A DNA stretch of 48,605 nucleotides from Amphibacillus sediminis NBRC 103570 (GCF_001552275.1 NZ_BCQW01000022.1:1-48605), one strand, 5' to 3'; shown: positions 26,141 to 34,843, counted from the first letter of the stretch. Made by a program: numbers and translations. Notes: generated by a model from the sequence alone, not told the origin.

Positions 26141-26370
26141 ATGGTGCTGAAAAATAAGCCTAAGAAGCTAGTCTGGGATGTTTTGTTTGTTGAGTTTATT
26201 GAAAATGGAATGGGACCAATGGTAACAATCTCGCTTACGAGATACCACTTTATTTAGTTGATGAGTATGATAGCTGGGTAAATGTTGATAGAAAAAGGAC
26301 ACTGCATCAAATGGTAAGCTATATTAGGAATAACCTAACACCCTGTAGATCATTATTGGTAGAGCAATAA
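26141..26370 (+). pseudogene. Degenerate small gene divergent from skfA
   Basis: ATG 26141 (GGATAAGG about ten bases upstream) opens a frame reading MVLKNKPKKLVWDVLFVEF and on to VTISLT. A second frame then continues from 26242 with IPLYLVDEYDSWVNVDRKR and ends SLLVEQ-stop at 26370. The shift lies at about 26239. Together they would encode about 76 residues. The family is unknown. The protein-like quality of both halves is the only evidence. Confidence 0.4.
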
Positions 26371-26489
26371 TCTCACTAAATGTCTATTGTTGTCTGTCAC
26401 ATATTATTAACAATTTAACATTTAATTCCCTGATTATTAATAAAATGTACAAAAATATGAATTGACATTGTATTTTTTTATTGGGAACC

Positions 26490-26759
26490 ATGACTAGTGC
26501 AATAATATTGATTTTGATTAATATTATTATGGTGTATGTAAAATCGGATAAAACCCCCCATACTGATGAGCGTACTACAAATAATGTATTGAAATTATGG
26601 GCATATGCTTCACAGATATTTTTAATATTATTTTTTGTAACACTTGGATTTTTGGGTTTGATTGGAGTTGAAACTATACAAATTACGCATTTATTAATTA
26701 CTCTAATCACCTATTTTTTTATGGCAGGGATTGGATCACTCATTTCAAAATACAGATAG
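26490..26759 (+). CDS. Small membrane protein, DUF2178-like
   Basis: About 89 residues with three hydrophobic helices (AIILILINIIMVYV, IFLILFFVTLGFLGLI, LLITLITYFFMAGI). Between the first two lies KTPHTDERTTNNVLKLWAYA, where the DERT motif resembles DUF2178-type small membrane proteins. No good ribosome site precedes ATG 26490 or TTG 26481. The frame further upstream reads MYKNMN, then a TGA at 26463, then HCIFLLG, so the gene may have lost its native start to a nonsense change. It lies 450 bases from skfA and points away from it. A role in immunity is possible but unsupported. Confidence 0.5.
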   Translation: MTSAIILILINIIMVYVKSDKTPHTDERTTNNVLKLWAYASQIFLILFFVTLGFLGLIGVETIQITHLLITLITYFFMAGIGSLISKYR

Positions 26760-26989
26760 TAAGGCTGCACCTCGTAAAAATATAATATAATTTTAGCGTT
26801 GATTCTGGTTGCGGAAACAGAGTTCGCTAGGATTGAAGTTCATAATCGTTCCTCGTTTCAATAAATAACTAGTTGGCATGTATTTGTTATCCTTTCTAGA
26901 GGAAAAGAAAGACGATGCGGCTAACAGACATTTCCGCCAATACCTATGTTTCAGTAAAATGGATGAAATTTTGATAATAACACTACACT

Positions 26990-28264
26990 TTAGCCACTAT
27001 TATGCTCATTAACCTTTCGATCAGAGGATGTCCGTCTAAACATCAATAGATTAATAATAAAAAAGCCGCTTCCTCCGAGCATAGGTAGAACTGCAGCCGG
27101 TAATCGATTTACGAGACTTCCCGATAAAATTAAACCTAACGGTAAAACAAGCTTAGCCAGTGCTATACCAATACTGATCACTCTACCTCTATAGGCTTCA
27201 GGTATGGTCGTTTGGAGCTGATAAAATAATAAAATATCTATCAATGCTAAACAGAAGCCTAGCATGACAGTTACGAGACTATAGTATAAAAGGTAGAAAC
27301 TATCATAGATTTGACCTACAAACATTAAAGGGAAACCGATCAAGCCCATCAGTATAGAGAGAATAATACTTATATGCTTTAACAATTGATCATAAGCTAA
27401 CCGCTCTCTTACTTTTTTTACTATTAGCGCACCCATAATCATCCCAATTGGAAAGCCACTCTGAATAATCCCATAGTGCTCCGAACTTAGCTCCAGTATT
27501 TGATTAAGAATAAAAGGCAACGGGACATTAATGGTTAACCCAATAAAAAAATTCAGACAGACAAAGACCCCGATTACTTTTAACAGCCATCCTGTCTTCG
27601 AAATATAATTGAACCCCTCTTTTAAATCCTCGACAAATTTAGCCTGCTTGCTTTGCTTAGTCCGACTCGCATGATTGTAATCAAAGTCAATAAAGATTTC
27701 TGAAATACTAGATAACAGATAGGATACACCACAAAACAATATGAACAATTTAATATCAAATAATGCATAGATTAGTCCCCCGATCATTGGAGCTAAAATG
27801 GTTGACACAGAGTCGATTATTTTGCTGATAGCGTTAAGATTAATTAAATTTCTGCCTGATACGAGATTGGGTTTGGCAATCTCGATACTAACTGAAAATA
27901 CCGTTGTCACAATCGAGATCAGAAATGTGCTGGTATACACCATAGCTAGGCTTAGCCCCCAAACAGAGCTAATGACAAACATGACGATAAACAGAACACC
28001 GTTAGTCAAGTCCATCACAACAACGAGCTTCTTTTTATCGATGCGATCTGCTAAAACCCCCGCAAAAGGATTTATCATGACCATAGGAATCGTACCTAAA
28101 ACTAATGTCGTGGCGAAGCTTAAACCCGAGTCTGTCAATTGCAGCACGTATAAACCAATAGCAAAGGTATAAATCGCATGACCCAATACCGAAACAAATT
28201 TCCCTAGTGAAAACAGGGCGATATTGCTTAGCTCACCTTTATTAACTTGCATAAATGTTGGCAT
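26990..28264 (-). CDS. Major facilitator superfamily exporter
   Basis: About 424 residues with twelve predicted helices. GVLADRIDKKKLVVVMD is the loop 2-3 motif of MFS drug antiporters (G-x3-D-R-x-D-(K/R)-(K/R)). The C-terminal half has a long helix pair, YLLYYSLVTVMLGFCLALID. The family exports drugs or siderophores using the proton gradient. ATG 28264 has AGGAG eight bases upstream; the ATG at 28270 is too near it. It follows a MerR-methyltransferase fusion gene on the same strand, but a terminator stands between them. Confidence 0.85.
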   Translation of the reverse strand: MPTFMQVNKGELSNIALFSLGKFVSVLGHAIYTFAIGLYVLQLTDSGLSFATTLVLGTIPMVMINPFAGVLADRIDKKKLVVVMDLTNGVLFIVMFVISSVWGLSLAMVYTSTFLISIVTTVFSVSIEIAKPNLVSGRNLINLNAISKIIDSVSTILAPMIGGLIYALFDIKLFILFCGVSYLLSSISEIFIDFDYNHASRTKQSKQAKFVEDLKEGFNYISKTGWLLKVIGVFVCLNFFIGLTINVPLPFILNQILELSSEHYGIIQSGFPIGMIMGALIVKKVRERLAYDQLLKHISIILSILMGLIGFPLMFVGQIYDSFYLLYYSLVTVMLGFCLALIDILLFYQLQTTIPEAYRGRVISIGIALAKLVLPLGLILSGSLVNRLPAAVLPMLGGSGFFIINLLMFRRTSSDRKVNEHNSG

Positions 28265-28365
28265 ATTCATCACTCCTAGTTGCTCTTACGTAACTTGATT
28301 TTACAAGATAGCCTAATGCCAACATCAATAACTCATTTAATCAATTTTTAAGGAAAAAAATAAAA

Positions 28366-28386
28366 AAGATAGGGTTAACCCTATCC
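28366..28386 (-). terminator. Intrinsic terminator of the MerR-methyltransferase gene
   Basis: GATAGGGTTAACCCTATC (28368-28385) is a self-complementary stem. On the minus strand it is followed by TTTTTTATTTTTTT. It lies about 90 bases after the gene's stop and about 100 bases before the MFS gene start. Confidence 0.82.
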
Positions 28387-28475
28387 TTCAATATTTTACT
28401 CATCGTCATGGCATTCCGCTAAAGACAGCAATGGAGTAGATTTTATGTTTTTCGGTAAAACCTGTAATACATCTA

Positions 28476-29720
28476 TTAGTCTAAGCCATCGCTTAATGAC
28501 CTCACGCCATAATAGTAATATAGATATACCTTTTCGCCCTCAACAAAATAGTTCTCATATTTTCCGCCTTTTTCAATATAATCCGACTGCTGTTCACTCT
28601 TTAATTGATAGTTTAATTGGCTAATTGAAGCTTTTATGTTTTCTAAAATAAAGTTGCTCCGATACTCTTCCTGTATTAAGCTATTGACATTAAAATGCTT
28701 AAATAGAATGTAGCCACCATATAAACTAGAGTTATCTTTTACATATTTGTCTGTATAATTTAGTAAAAACTCTTTGTGCTCAAAGCTATAATTGCTTGTT
28801 CCTGTGAAATCGAGTAAAAAGTCAACCACTTTGTTTCTTATAGGTATGTTTAAAAAGTCAGAACAAATAAATAGAACCCTCTTACTCAGCTTCGATCTTT
28901 CCAATAGCTCTTTAACAAACCTTAGTCGATAAATGTTATGGTCAACGGCAATGTACAGACAATCATCAGGCAAATCTGTATAAATATTTCTTAAAAAGAA
29001 GCCAAGTCCTGTACCGAGCTCCAATAATATTTTCCCCTTTAAATCAGCTGAGGTTAGTTTTTTATAGCCCCATTCTATTCCTATATTCAAATTATCTATA
29101 TACGATGAGTCCGTTAATTGAATATACTCACTCAAAAAGCGGTTATATTCTTGCTCATTATGATCATTTATGGTTTGGGTTGGATCAATGAAGATTCCCG
29201 AATCAATGGTGTATGTTTTACCACATGGACAGGTTAGCTTTCCGCTAATAATTTGGCCATTGACCACATTACCTTGAGTAAGGTCAAGCTGATTGGAGCA
29301 GTGCTGACAGTTCAATACATCGAGCGTCTTTAGGTCAATCCCTAAACTGTGAGCTTGATCTTCCTGGTCAGCAATTTTCCATTCCTTTAATTTTAACTCA
29401 ATATTGTTTTTATATTGGTTTAACGTTTTAAGATCCTCATTCAATGTCTTTAATTTACTCGTGAACAAGTTGCGATAATATTCATCCTTTTGATATGATG
29501 AGAATTTGCCAAGCTTCCTATATTTAAAAATTGTCTTTATTTCATTTAAAGTAAAACCCATGTTTTTAAAGCTCAGAATATCATTGATATCTTGCTGACA
29601 TCGGTTATCAAAATGATATTGCCCGCCCTTTTTTTCAGGCAAAATTAAGCCAAGCTCCATATAATGACGGATTGTATCAATAGTAATATTATTACGTTTA
29701 GAAAAGGCTCCGATTTTCAT
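28476..29720 (-). CDS. MerR-type regulator fused to a zinc ribbon and a SAM methyltransferase
   Basis: A 414-residue three-part protein. Residues 1-70 are a MerR DNA-binding domain (KIGAFSKRNNITIDTIRHY, MELGLILPEKKGGQYHFD). A coiled coil (about 75-118) would dimerise it. Cys138-x2-Cys141 and Cys164-x-Cys166 form a probable zinc ribbon. A class I methyltransferase starts at 231 (ILLELGTGLGFFLRN, then YIAVDHNIYRLRF and FICSDFLNIPI). MerR proteins usually end in an effector-binding domain; here a methyltransferase of RlmA/YcgJ-like layout takes that place. The gene lies upstream of an MFS exporter and may sense a drug that it or the exporter handles. No MerR operator was identified. Confidence 0.8.
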   Translation of the reverse strand: MKIGAFSKRNNITIDTIRHYMELGLILPEKKGGQYHFDNRCQQDINDILSFKNMGFTLNEIKTIFKYRKLGKFSSYQKDEYYRNLFTSKLKTLNEDLKTLNQYKNNIELKLKEWKIADQEDQAHSLGIDLKTLDVLNCQHCSNQLDLTQGNVVNGQIISGKLTCPCGKTYTIDSGIFIDPTQTINDHNEQEYNRFLSEYIQLTDSSYIDNLNIGIEWGYKKLTSADLKGKILLELGTGLGFFLRNIYTDLPDDCLYIAVDHNIYRLRFVKELLERSKLSKRVLFICSDFLNIPIRNKVVDFLLDFTGTSNYSFEHKEFLLNYTDKYVKDNSSLYGGYILFKHFNVNSLIQEEYRSNFILENIKASISQLNYQLKSEQQSDYIEKGGKYENYFVEGEKVYLYYYYGVRSLSDGLD

Positions 29721-29737
29721 ATAGTCACCCTACTCTT

Positions 29738-29909
29738 AAATGCGCCTTGGCATATTTGCGCGCCCAGATTTTATCAAGCTTCGCTCGGATAAATTCCCGC
29801 TGAATATCTGTGGCATCTACCGGAGACTTTAACTTCATTCAACTGGGGTCTTACCCCTCTGAATCAATCTCACCACTTACAGATGGGAGACTTCTGCTGA
29901 ATGAAGTTA
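29738..29909 (+). repeat. Family B structured repeat, copy B3
   Basis: It begins AAATGCGCCTTGGC and ends GCTGAATGAAGTTAG. It contains ATCAAGCTTCGCTCGGAT and the shared GAATATCTGTGGCATC. It fills much of the 385 bases between the MerR fusion and the spore coat operon. The rest (29910-30105) shows no gene. Confidence 0.83.
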
Positions 29910-30105
29910 GCTCGTTATTTTATTATAGCACAGGGTGCTTTCCTATTACTTACTTCATTAATTTAGTGTGATAAGGAAGGGACAGGTTAAGATCTGAAGG
30001 AAAAGGGGAAAAATGACTACCGATATCGACAGACCCGAGTTGTTATTGCCGATAAATAAAAATAAAGGAACAGTTGTGATGGATAGCAAACTGCTCCTTA
30101 CTTGT

Positions 30106-30405
30106 TTATAGGGTAGGTAATTTCAATGCTGTTTTAATATTTTGCAATTTTAAATCAATTTGTTCACTTGTATTCCATGCGTGGTACCAACCCTTTTCGA
30201 TCATATAGTTTGAAATTTGCTCATGCATAACAAGCGCTTCCTCTAAATGACGTATTAAAATCTCTTTTACCTCAGCGGTCCCTGCTTCGGTAACGGCCAT
30301 TGCATAATTCCTCACACCGCTTTTAGCTGAAATCAATAAATCTGTTGCAATGACTTGATCCGTTAACGCATCCATACCCGTTAATTTCTCAATTATTGGA
30401 TTCAT
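30106..30405 (-). CDS. yraD: CotF-like spore coat protein (YraD type)
   Basis: About 99 residues of the CotF/coat F family: ALTDQVIATDLLISAKSGV, then NYAMAVTEAGTAEVKEIL and HEQISNYMIEKGWYHAW. It is a four-helix ferritin-like bundle found in spore coats. ATG 30405 has GGAG about ten bases upstream, within the end of the preceding gene, which it overlaps. It is the last gene of an operon with the same order as B. subtilis yraG-yraF-adhB-yraE-yraD. Confidence 0.85.
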   Translation of the reverse strand: MNPIIEKLTGMDALTDQVIATDLLISAKSGVRNYAMAVTEAGTAEVKEILIRHLEEALVMHEQISNYMIEKGWYHAWNTSEQIDLKLQNIKTALKLPTL

Positions 30406-30616
30406 AATCAATCATCTCCTGATTTTTGCTTACATTTGATAAAATAGCTTCAAACTCCTGTAACTGGCGTGTGGATAAGTCTACATCTTGCTGCATGATA
30501 TCTTTTAACTTTTGATCGGACACTAAGGCCTTCATCGTTTTTGATTTGGTTAAACACGCTGTTTTAAACGCTGTTAGCTCTTGGACTTCAAGTACTTCAT
30601 GTAAGGCATAATTCAT
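30389..30616 (-). CDS. yraE: Small CotF-related spore protein (YraE type)
   Basis: 75 residues, helical, starting NYALHEVLEVQELTAFKTAC and containing SKTMKALVSDQKLKDIMQQD. It resembles the N-terminal half of CotF-type proteins. It overlaps the next gene by a few codons and follows adhB by 16 bases. It pairs with yraD exactly as the first two genes of the operon pair with each other, which points to an old duplication around adhB. Confidence 0.8.
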   Translation of the reverse strand: MNYALHEVLEVQELTAFKTACLTKSKTMKALVSDQKLKDIMQQDVDLSTRQLQEFEAILSNVSKNQEMIDYESNN

Positions 30617-30632
30617 GCTTTGCTCTCCTTTC

Positions 30633-31769
30633 CTAAGGTTTTAAGACAACTTTTATACAATTATCAACTTTTGTATCAAAGATGTTATAGCCATGCTTCG
30701 CTTCGCTAAGTGGAAGTACATGGCTAACTACATCGCCAGGGTCTATGGTCCCCGCTGTGACAAGTTCAAACATCTCTGGCATATAGTGAATAACGGGGGC
30801 TTGTCCCGTACGGATATTAACATTACGATTCATAATATCCCCCATCGGAAACCCATTATATCTTCCGCCATAAATACCTGTCACTTGAATGGTTCCGCCT
30901 TTACGAACGGCCTGTGTAGCCATGATAAATGCGCTAAATGCTCCACTATGAAGTTTAAGACCACTGGCTAGAAATTCTAGATCGGTCATTTTACCATCCA
31001 TTCCGACCGCATCAATAACTACATCCGCTCCACCTTGTGTTATTTCCTTTAGGTACATACCGGTATTTTCAAAGTTCTCAAAATTGATAACTTCCACATT
31101 GTTCGTACGTTTAGCATGCTGTAATCGATAATCGACATAGTCTACAGCAATTACACGGTTTGCTCCTTTTAACCAACAAAATTTTTGAGCAAATAACCCA
31201 ACTGGTCCACAGCCAAGGACAATGACAGTATCGCCTTTTTTCACTCCAGCGTTATCAACACTCCAAAATCCTGTGGTCATTGCATCAGAAATAACGGTTA
31301 GCTTCTCATCAGGTTCTTCACAGTCTTCTGGAATTTTGAAATGTGTATAGTTAGCAAAAGGGACTCTTAAATATTCGGCTTGTCCGCCTGGATAATTACC
31401 CGTTGAACCTGAATAGCCAAAATAGGCTCCCATATCTCCATTGTCATTAGCTGTATCACATTGACTTTCTAAATGGTTTTGACAGTAGTGACACTCTCCA
31501 CAGGCGATATTAAATGGAATGATGACTCGGTCACCTTTTTTAACCTTAGTCACTTCTGATCCCACTTCTTCGACAATACCGACAGGTTCATGACCAATTA
31601 CATAGTCTTCATGCAAATTAGGGATCATACCATGAATCAAATGTAGATCAGAACCACAAATAGCCGTACTCGTCACTTTGACAATCATGTCATCTGGCTT
31701 CAGGATCTTTGGGTCTTCAACTTCTTTTACTTCAATATTTTTTATGCCCTGATAGGTTACTGCCTTCAT
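30633..31769 (-). CDS. adhB: Zinc-dependent alcohol dehydrogenase
   Basis: About 378 residues of the medium-chain dehydrogenase family. AICGSDLHLIHG and VIGHEPVGIVEEVG hold the catalytic zinc ligands. CGECHYCQNHLESQC holds the four structural zinc cysteines. VIVLGCGPVGLFAQ is the NAD-binding fold. It oxidises an alcohol or a formaldehyde adduct; the substrate is unknown. ATG 31769 is nine bases from GAGG; the ATG two codons earlier is too close. It lies between two pairs of coat-like genes, as in B. subtilis yraGF-adhB-yraED, so the enzyme is probably made in the forespore. Confidence 0.9.
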   Translation of the reverse strand: MKAVTYQGIKNIEVKEVEDPKILKPDDMIVKVTSTAICGSDLHLIHGMIPNLHEDYVIGHEPVGIVEEVGSEVTKVKKGDRVIIPFNIACGECHYCQNHLESQCDTANDNGDMGAYFGYSGSTGNYPGGQAEYLRVPFANYTHFKIPEDCEEPDEKLTVISDAMTTGFWSVDNAGVKKGDTVIVLGCGPVGLFAQKFCWLKGANRVIAVDYVDYRLQHAKRTNNVEVINFENFENTGMYLKEITQGGADVVIDAVGMDGKMTDLEFLASGLKLHSGAFSAFIMATQAVRKGGTIQVTGIYGGRYNGFPMGDIMNRNVNIRTGQAPVIHYMPEMFELVTAGTIDPGDVVSHVLPLSEAKHGYNIFDTKVDNCIKVVLKP

Positions 31770-31789
31770 GTTCATCCACCTCTTTATTG

Positions 31790-32158
31790 TTAATGTTCGT
31801 CAGGGGTCCGATCAAACATTCCTTTTCTATTGGTGTCGTCTGGGAACAGATCCATTTGACCTATTTTTATTGCATTATTTGCAGAGAGCTGATCTAATTG
31901 ATATTGTTCTCGTAGCTCATAGGGATGGAACCATTTCTTACGGATCATCAGCTCGGTAATCTCTTGGTGTAAAGCAATTCCTTGCATTAACTGTTCGCGT
32001 AAAAGTGCTCTCACTGCCGGGGAGGAGGATTCTGTTAAAGCTACAGCTAAATTTCTAACGCCTTCCTTTGTCCGGAGTAGAAAATCCATTGCAAATGTTG
32101 TATCCGCAAGCTCAGGCATATTTAACGCATTTATAGGATCTAAGTAATCATTATTCAT
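31790..32158 (-). CDS. yraF: CotF-like spore coat protein (YraF type)
   Basis: 122 residues: [40 protein letters not shown] and [20 protein letters not shown] follow the same order as in the YraD-type neighbour. The length equals that of B. subtilis YraF as I recall it. The C-terminal tail is polar and probably disordered. It is 14 bases behind the first gene of the operon and 20 bases before adhB. Confidence 0.85.
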   Translation of the reverse strand: MNNDYLDPINALNMPELADTTFAMDFLLRTKEGVRNLAVALTESSSPAVRALLREQLMQGIALHQEITELMIRKKWFHPYELREQYQLDQLSANNAIKIGQMDLFPDDTNRKGMFDRTPDEH

Positions 32159-32172
32159 TGTCTAACCTTCCT

Positions 32173-32418
32173 TCAATTGATAGTCGGGATTGGACGGCTT
32201 TGAGGAACAGAGGCTTTAAAAGGAGCTCGCTGATAAATAACCTGCAGCTCTTTAAGTGATTGAATTGATTGTTCAACATCTTTCTGCATCAGCTTTTTCA
32301 AATCTTCATCAAAGACCAATCCTTGCATTAATTTTGATTTTGCTAAACATAGTGTTTTAAAGTTAACAATTTCATGTAAGTCAACCGCTTCATGGGCAGC
32401 TAAAGTTTGATGGTTCAT
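32173..32418 (-). CDS. yraG: Small CotF-related spore protein (YraG type)
   Basis: 81 residues starting NHQTLAAHEAVDLHEIVNFK and containing AKSKLMQGLVFDEDLKKLMQ, alike in plan to the YraE-type protein. AAGGAGTG precedes the ATG. It is the first gene of the five-gene coat/adhB operon and has a sigma-G/F-like promoter about 35 bases upstream. Confidence 0.82.
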   Translation of the reverse strand: MNHQTLAAHEAVDLHEIVNFKTLCLAKSKLMQGLVFDEDLKKLMQKDVEQSIQSLKELQVIYQRAPFKASVPQSRPIPTIN

Positions 32419-32456
32419 TCTAGTTCACTCCTTTAATGATTAGTTCAGTATAGTAG

Positions 32457-32485
32457 TAGTATGCAATAAAGGAACGACATCATTC
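32457..32485 (-). promoter_or_regulatory. Forespore (sigma-G/sigma-F-like) promoter of the coat/adhB operon
   Basis: On the minus strand GAATG (32485-32481), 17 bases, then CATACTA (32463-32457). Sigma-G promoters have about GAATA-N17/18-CATACTA. The -10 is a perfect match and the -35 differs at one base. Its place 38 bases before the first coat gene fits. Confidence 0.75.
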
Positions 32486-32581
32486 TTTAACGATTAAAAA
32501 TCTTACATAAACACAGAAAAAAATGAAATTTTTTGTCATCAAGGTGGGCTCATTGATTTTAACGGCACCAGATCCCCAGAT

Positions 32582-32818
32582 AAAGGGAAACTTCGTTCAG
32601 TGGGGGTTCGACGGATAGGATGTGCGCGTGCAGACGTTGCGACACGACGGCGCAGCTTCCTCTCTCCCACACTGAGCGTTAGTTGAACCAATCGGGCCGT
32701 TACCGGCTGTTGGATCTCCCACTTAGACATGACGTGTTCCCCTTGAAGCGGGAGGCTTACAAAAGCCCTTCGATGGGGCGAGTAATCGCAGCCCCAGCCA
32801 GTTACACTGCGATAAAAA
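32582..32818 (+). repeat. Family A structured repeat, copy A6 (long form)
   Basis: It starts after AGAT with AAAGGGAAACTTCG and ends GCGATAAAA. The loop insert is present with small gaps, and part of the right arm before AGCGGGAGG is deleted. It is one of a tandem pair with A7, 83 bases apart. Confidence 0.86.
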
Positions 32819-32901
32819 CCTACAATTTCAAAAAAATTCAAACGCAGATCAGCTATATTTCACTCGATATGTCACTCCCCTCCTTAGCCTCTCATACTTA
32901 T

Positions 32902-33147
32902 AAAATGAAACTTCGTTCAGTGGGGATTTCGACGGATAGGATGTGCGCGTGCAGACGTTGCGACACGACGTCGCGAACTTAATCAGCTTCCTCTCCCACC
33001 CTGAACGTTAGTTGAACCAATCGAGCCGTTACTGGCTGTTGGATCTCCCACTTAGACATGACGTGTTCCCTTATTTGTAGTGGGAGGCTTACAAAAGCCC
33101 TTCGATGGGGCGAGTAATCGCAGCCCCAGCCAGTTACACTGCGATAA
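32902..33147 (+). repeat. Family A structured repeat, copy A7 (long form)
   Basis: It starts after TTAT with AAAATGAAACTTCG and ends GCGATAAA. It ends 25 bases before the start codon of the methyltransferase gene, so any promoter for that gene must lie in or upstream of the repeat. No gene was found in the 750 bases from 32419 to 33171 apart from A6, A7 and the forespore promoter. Confidence 0.86.
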
Positions 33148-33171
33148 ATAATCGTTTTGAAGAGGGTGATT

Positions 33172-33882
33172 TTGATCCGAAACTCTAAATACCTGGATTT
33201 GATCGCAACATTTGGTGTTGGAGGCGCTCATCCTGGTGGATTTGAGCTAACTAAGGAGCTGTTTATTAATCAGAACATTAACAGAAATACCTCTATCCTA
33301 GATGTGGGATGTGGGACAGGGCAAACGGTCGCTTATTTAGCAAAAAAATATCGGGCAAACATCACAGGCATTGATGTGAATTCGACTATGGTCGAAAAGG
33401 CTAAAGCAAGAATAAAACAGGACCAACTTTCGATTGACATTCTACACTGCTCAATTGAAAAGATACCACTGCCAGATCATCAGTTTGACCTGATCCTTTC
33501 TGAATCTGTCCTCTCCTTTGTAAATAAACCGACAGCCCTTAGCGAAATTTTTCGATTGCTCAAGCATGACGGTCAGTTAATAGCAAATGAGCTTACCGTT
33601 AACCAAGCGCTGTCGCCAGCTTTACAAGCAGAGCTTACTGAATTTTACGGGTTTAATTCGATTCCTGCTGAAAAGGATTGGGTAAATGATTTTAGACAGG
33701 CTGGATTTAAAACTATCCATATTCGAAAACCGCAATTAATAAAGCCGTACGATTCCATCCCTGAATTTAATATTTCAACCAATATTAAACCAAAAATAAA
33801 CGAGATAATGGATCAACATTATCAAATGACCTTAAAGTATCAGGACATTTGGGACTACAATATTTTTATTTGTATGAAATAA
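33172..33882 (+). CDS. Class I SAM-dependent methyltransferase
   Basis: About 236 residues. ILDVGCGTGQTVAYLAKKY is motif I, ITGIDVNSTMVEKAKARI is motif II, and DLILSESVLSFVNKPTAL is motif IV/post. The GVGGAHPGGFELTK before motif I is common in methyltransferases of unknown substrate from Bacillaceae. The longest frame opens at TTG 33157, but AGAGGGTGA sits inside it, seven bases before TTG 33172, so the later TTG is the better start. It is monocistronic. The substrate is not known. Confidence 0.82.
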   Translation: MIRNSKYLDLIATFGVGGAHPGGFELTKELFINQNINRNTSILDVGCGTGQTVAYLAKKYRANITGIDVNSTMVEKAKARIKQDQLSIDILHCSIEKIPLPDHQFDLILSESVLSFVNKPTALSEIFRLLKHDGQLIANELTVNQALSPALQAELTEFYGFNSIPAEKDWVNDFRQAGFKTIHIRKPQLIKPYDSIPEFNISTNIKPKINEIMDQHYQMTLKYQDIWDYNIFICMK

Positions 33883-33914
33883 TTTGAGCAAGCTATTAAG
33901 TTGGGGTGATAATT

Positions 33915-33965
33915 AAAGACAAAAAACCTCATTTACCTTAGACTAGATCGTTGGTAAATGAGGTT
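33915..33965 (-). terminator. Intrinsic terminator of the superoxide dismutase gene
   Basis: AACCTCATTTACC (33925-33937) pairs with GGTAAATGAGGTT (33952-33965). Only on the minus strand is it followed by a T-run (TTTTTTG). It lies 56 bases past the sodC stop, and also just after the convergent methyltransferase gene. Confidence 0.82.
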
Positions 33966-34020
33966 GGTGAATCTTCTTCAATGTTATGTTGAGTAAAAAC
34001 ACAGCCAATCTTAATTTCCG

Positions 34021-34605
34021 TTATTCTCCGATCACACCACACGCTATTCGATCACCTGCATTACCGGAAGGTTGAGACTTATAATCATCTGGATCAGCAT
34101 GAATAATTAAAGAGGTGCCTTCTTCGGTAAATAGTGTATTTTCACCATCGGGACTTAACGTTACCATCGGGGCGTCTACCTCAGCGTAAACCGTGCCATC
34201 TTCATTGACCATGATATTCTTCAAATCACCTGCATGAGGGCCTTCAGGATGTAAAAATCCATGCTTACTATCTGTTGGATTATAATGAGCTCCCGCTGAC
34301 TCAAAATCTGGTGGAACACATTGGCCAAATTCATGAATGTGAAACCCGTGTTCACCAGGTGGTAAATTCTCTCCTTTTAAGACAATACGAACACCGCCAG
34401 CTTCTTTTTCTGTCAGTTCGGCTGTTGCAACGATTTGTCCTTCACTATTCATTAGCTCAACAAGTACCTCTTCTGGTGCTGCATTGGTTTCAACAGCTTC
34501 ATCGTCTAACTCATCTTCTTTTTGGTTATTTTCTGTCGTTCCACAAGCAGAGAGCACCATAATCACTAGGATTGAAGCTAATAAAATACGCAATCCTTTA
34601 CTCAT
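34021..34605 (-). CDS. sodC: Cu/Zn superoxide dismutase-like lipoprotein
   Basis: A 194-residue secreted lipoprotein with signal LRILLASILVIMVLSAC (lipobox LSAC), an acidic linker, then a Cu/Zn SOD domain. GEHGFHIHEFGQC gives two copper histidines, GAHYNP and KHGFLHPEGPHAGDL give the bridging and zinc ligands, and IIHADPDDY gives the last copper His. RIACGVIGE ends the domain. All metal ligands seem to be present, unlike B. subtilis YojM, which is known to lack some copper ligands. It would protect the cell surface from superoxide. AAAAGGAG precedes the ATG. Confidence 0.88.
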   Translation of the reverse strand: MSKGLRILLASILVIMVLSACGTTENNQKEDELDDEAVETNAAPEEVLVELMNSEGQIVATAELTEKEAGGVRIVLKGENLPPGEHGFHIHEFGQCVPPDFESAGAHYNPTDSKHGFLHPEGPHAGDLKNIMVNEDGTVYAEVDAPMVTLSPDGENTLFTEEGTSLIIHADPDDYKSQPSGNAGDRIACGVIGE

Positions 34606-34814
34606 TTATCCTGACTCCTTTTCAAGATTGATTCGTTTTCATCACTAGCTTTCACAAACCATCCCAAATTTAAACAATAATCACCAAAATCTAATTCTCA
34701 CTTTTTAGCGCGCTTACTAGCTAAGTTAACAAAAATGTCAAATCAAACGATTGAGCTTTGCAAAAGCTTAATCTGTTATTTGGAAAACATAAAGCCTATA
34801 TGAGGACTTATTTG

Positions 34815-34843
34815 TTGACAGCATATAGATGACTATCTATATT
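34815..34843 (+). promoter_or_regulatory. Sigma-A promoter of the arsR gene
   Basis: TTGACA (34815-34820), 17 bases, TATATT (34838-34843). One ArsR-type operator lies in the spacer and runs into the -10; a second covers the expected transcription start. The start codon is 40 bases further on. Confidence 0.85.

Noticed and set aside
26384-26710. Minus-strand frame of 108 codons opposite the small membrane protein
   Set aside because: Composition is low-complexity and the opposite frame has the better membrane-protein pattern.
32539-32982. Open frames across repeats A6 and A7 on both strands
   Set aside because: Shadows of the repeats, with no codon pattern independent of DNA conservation.
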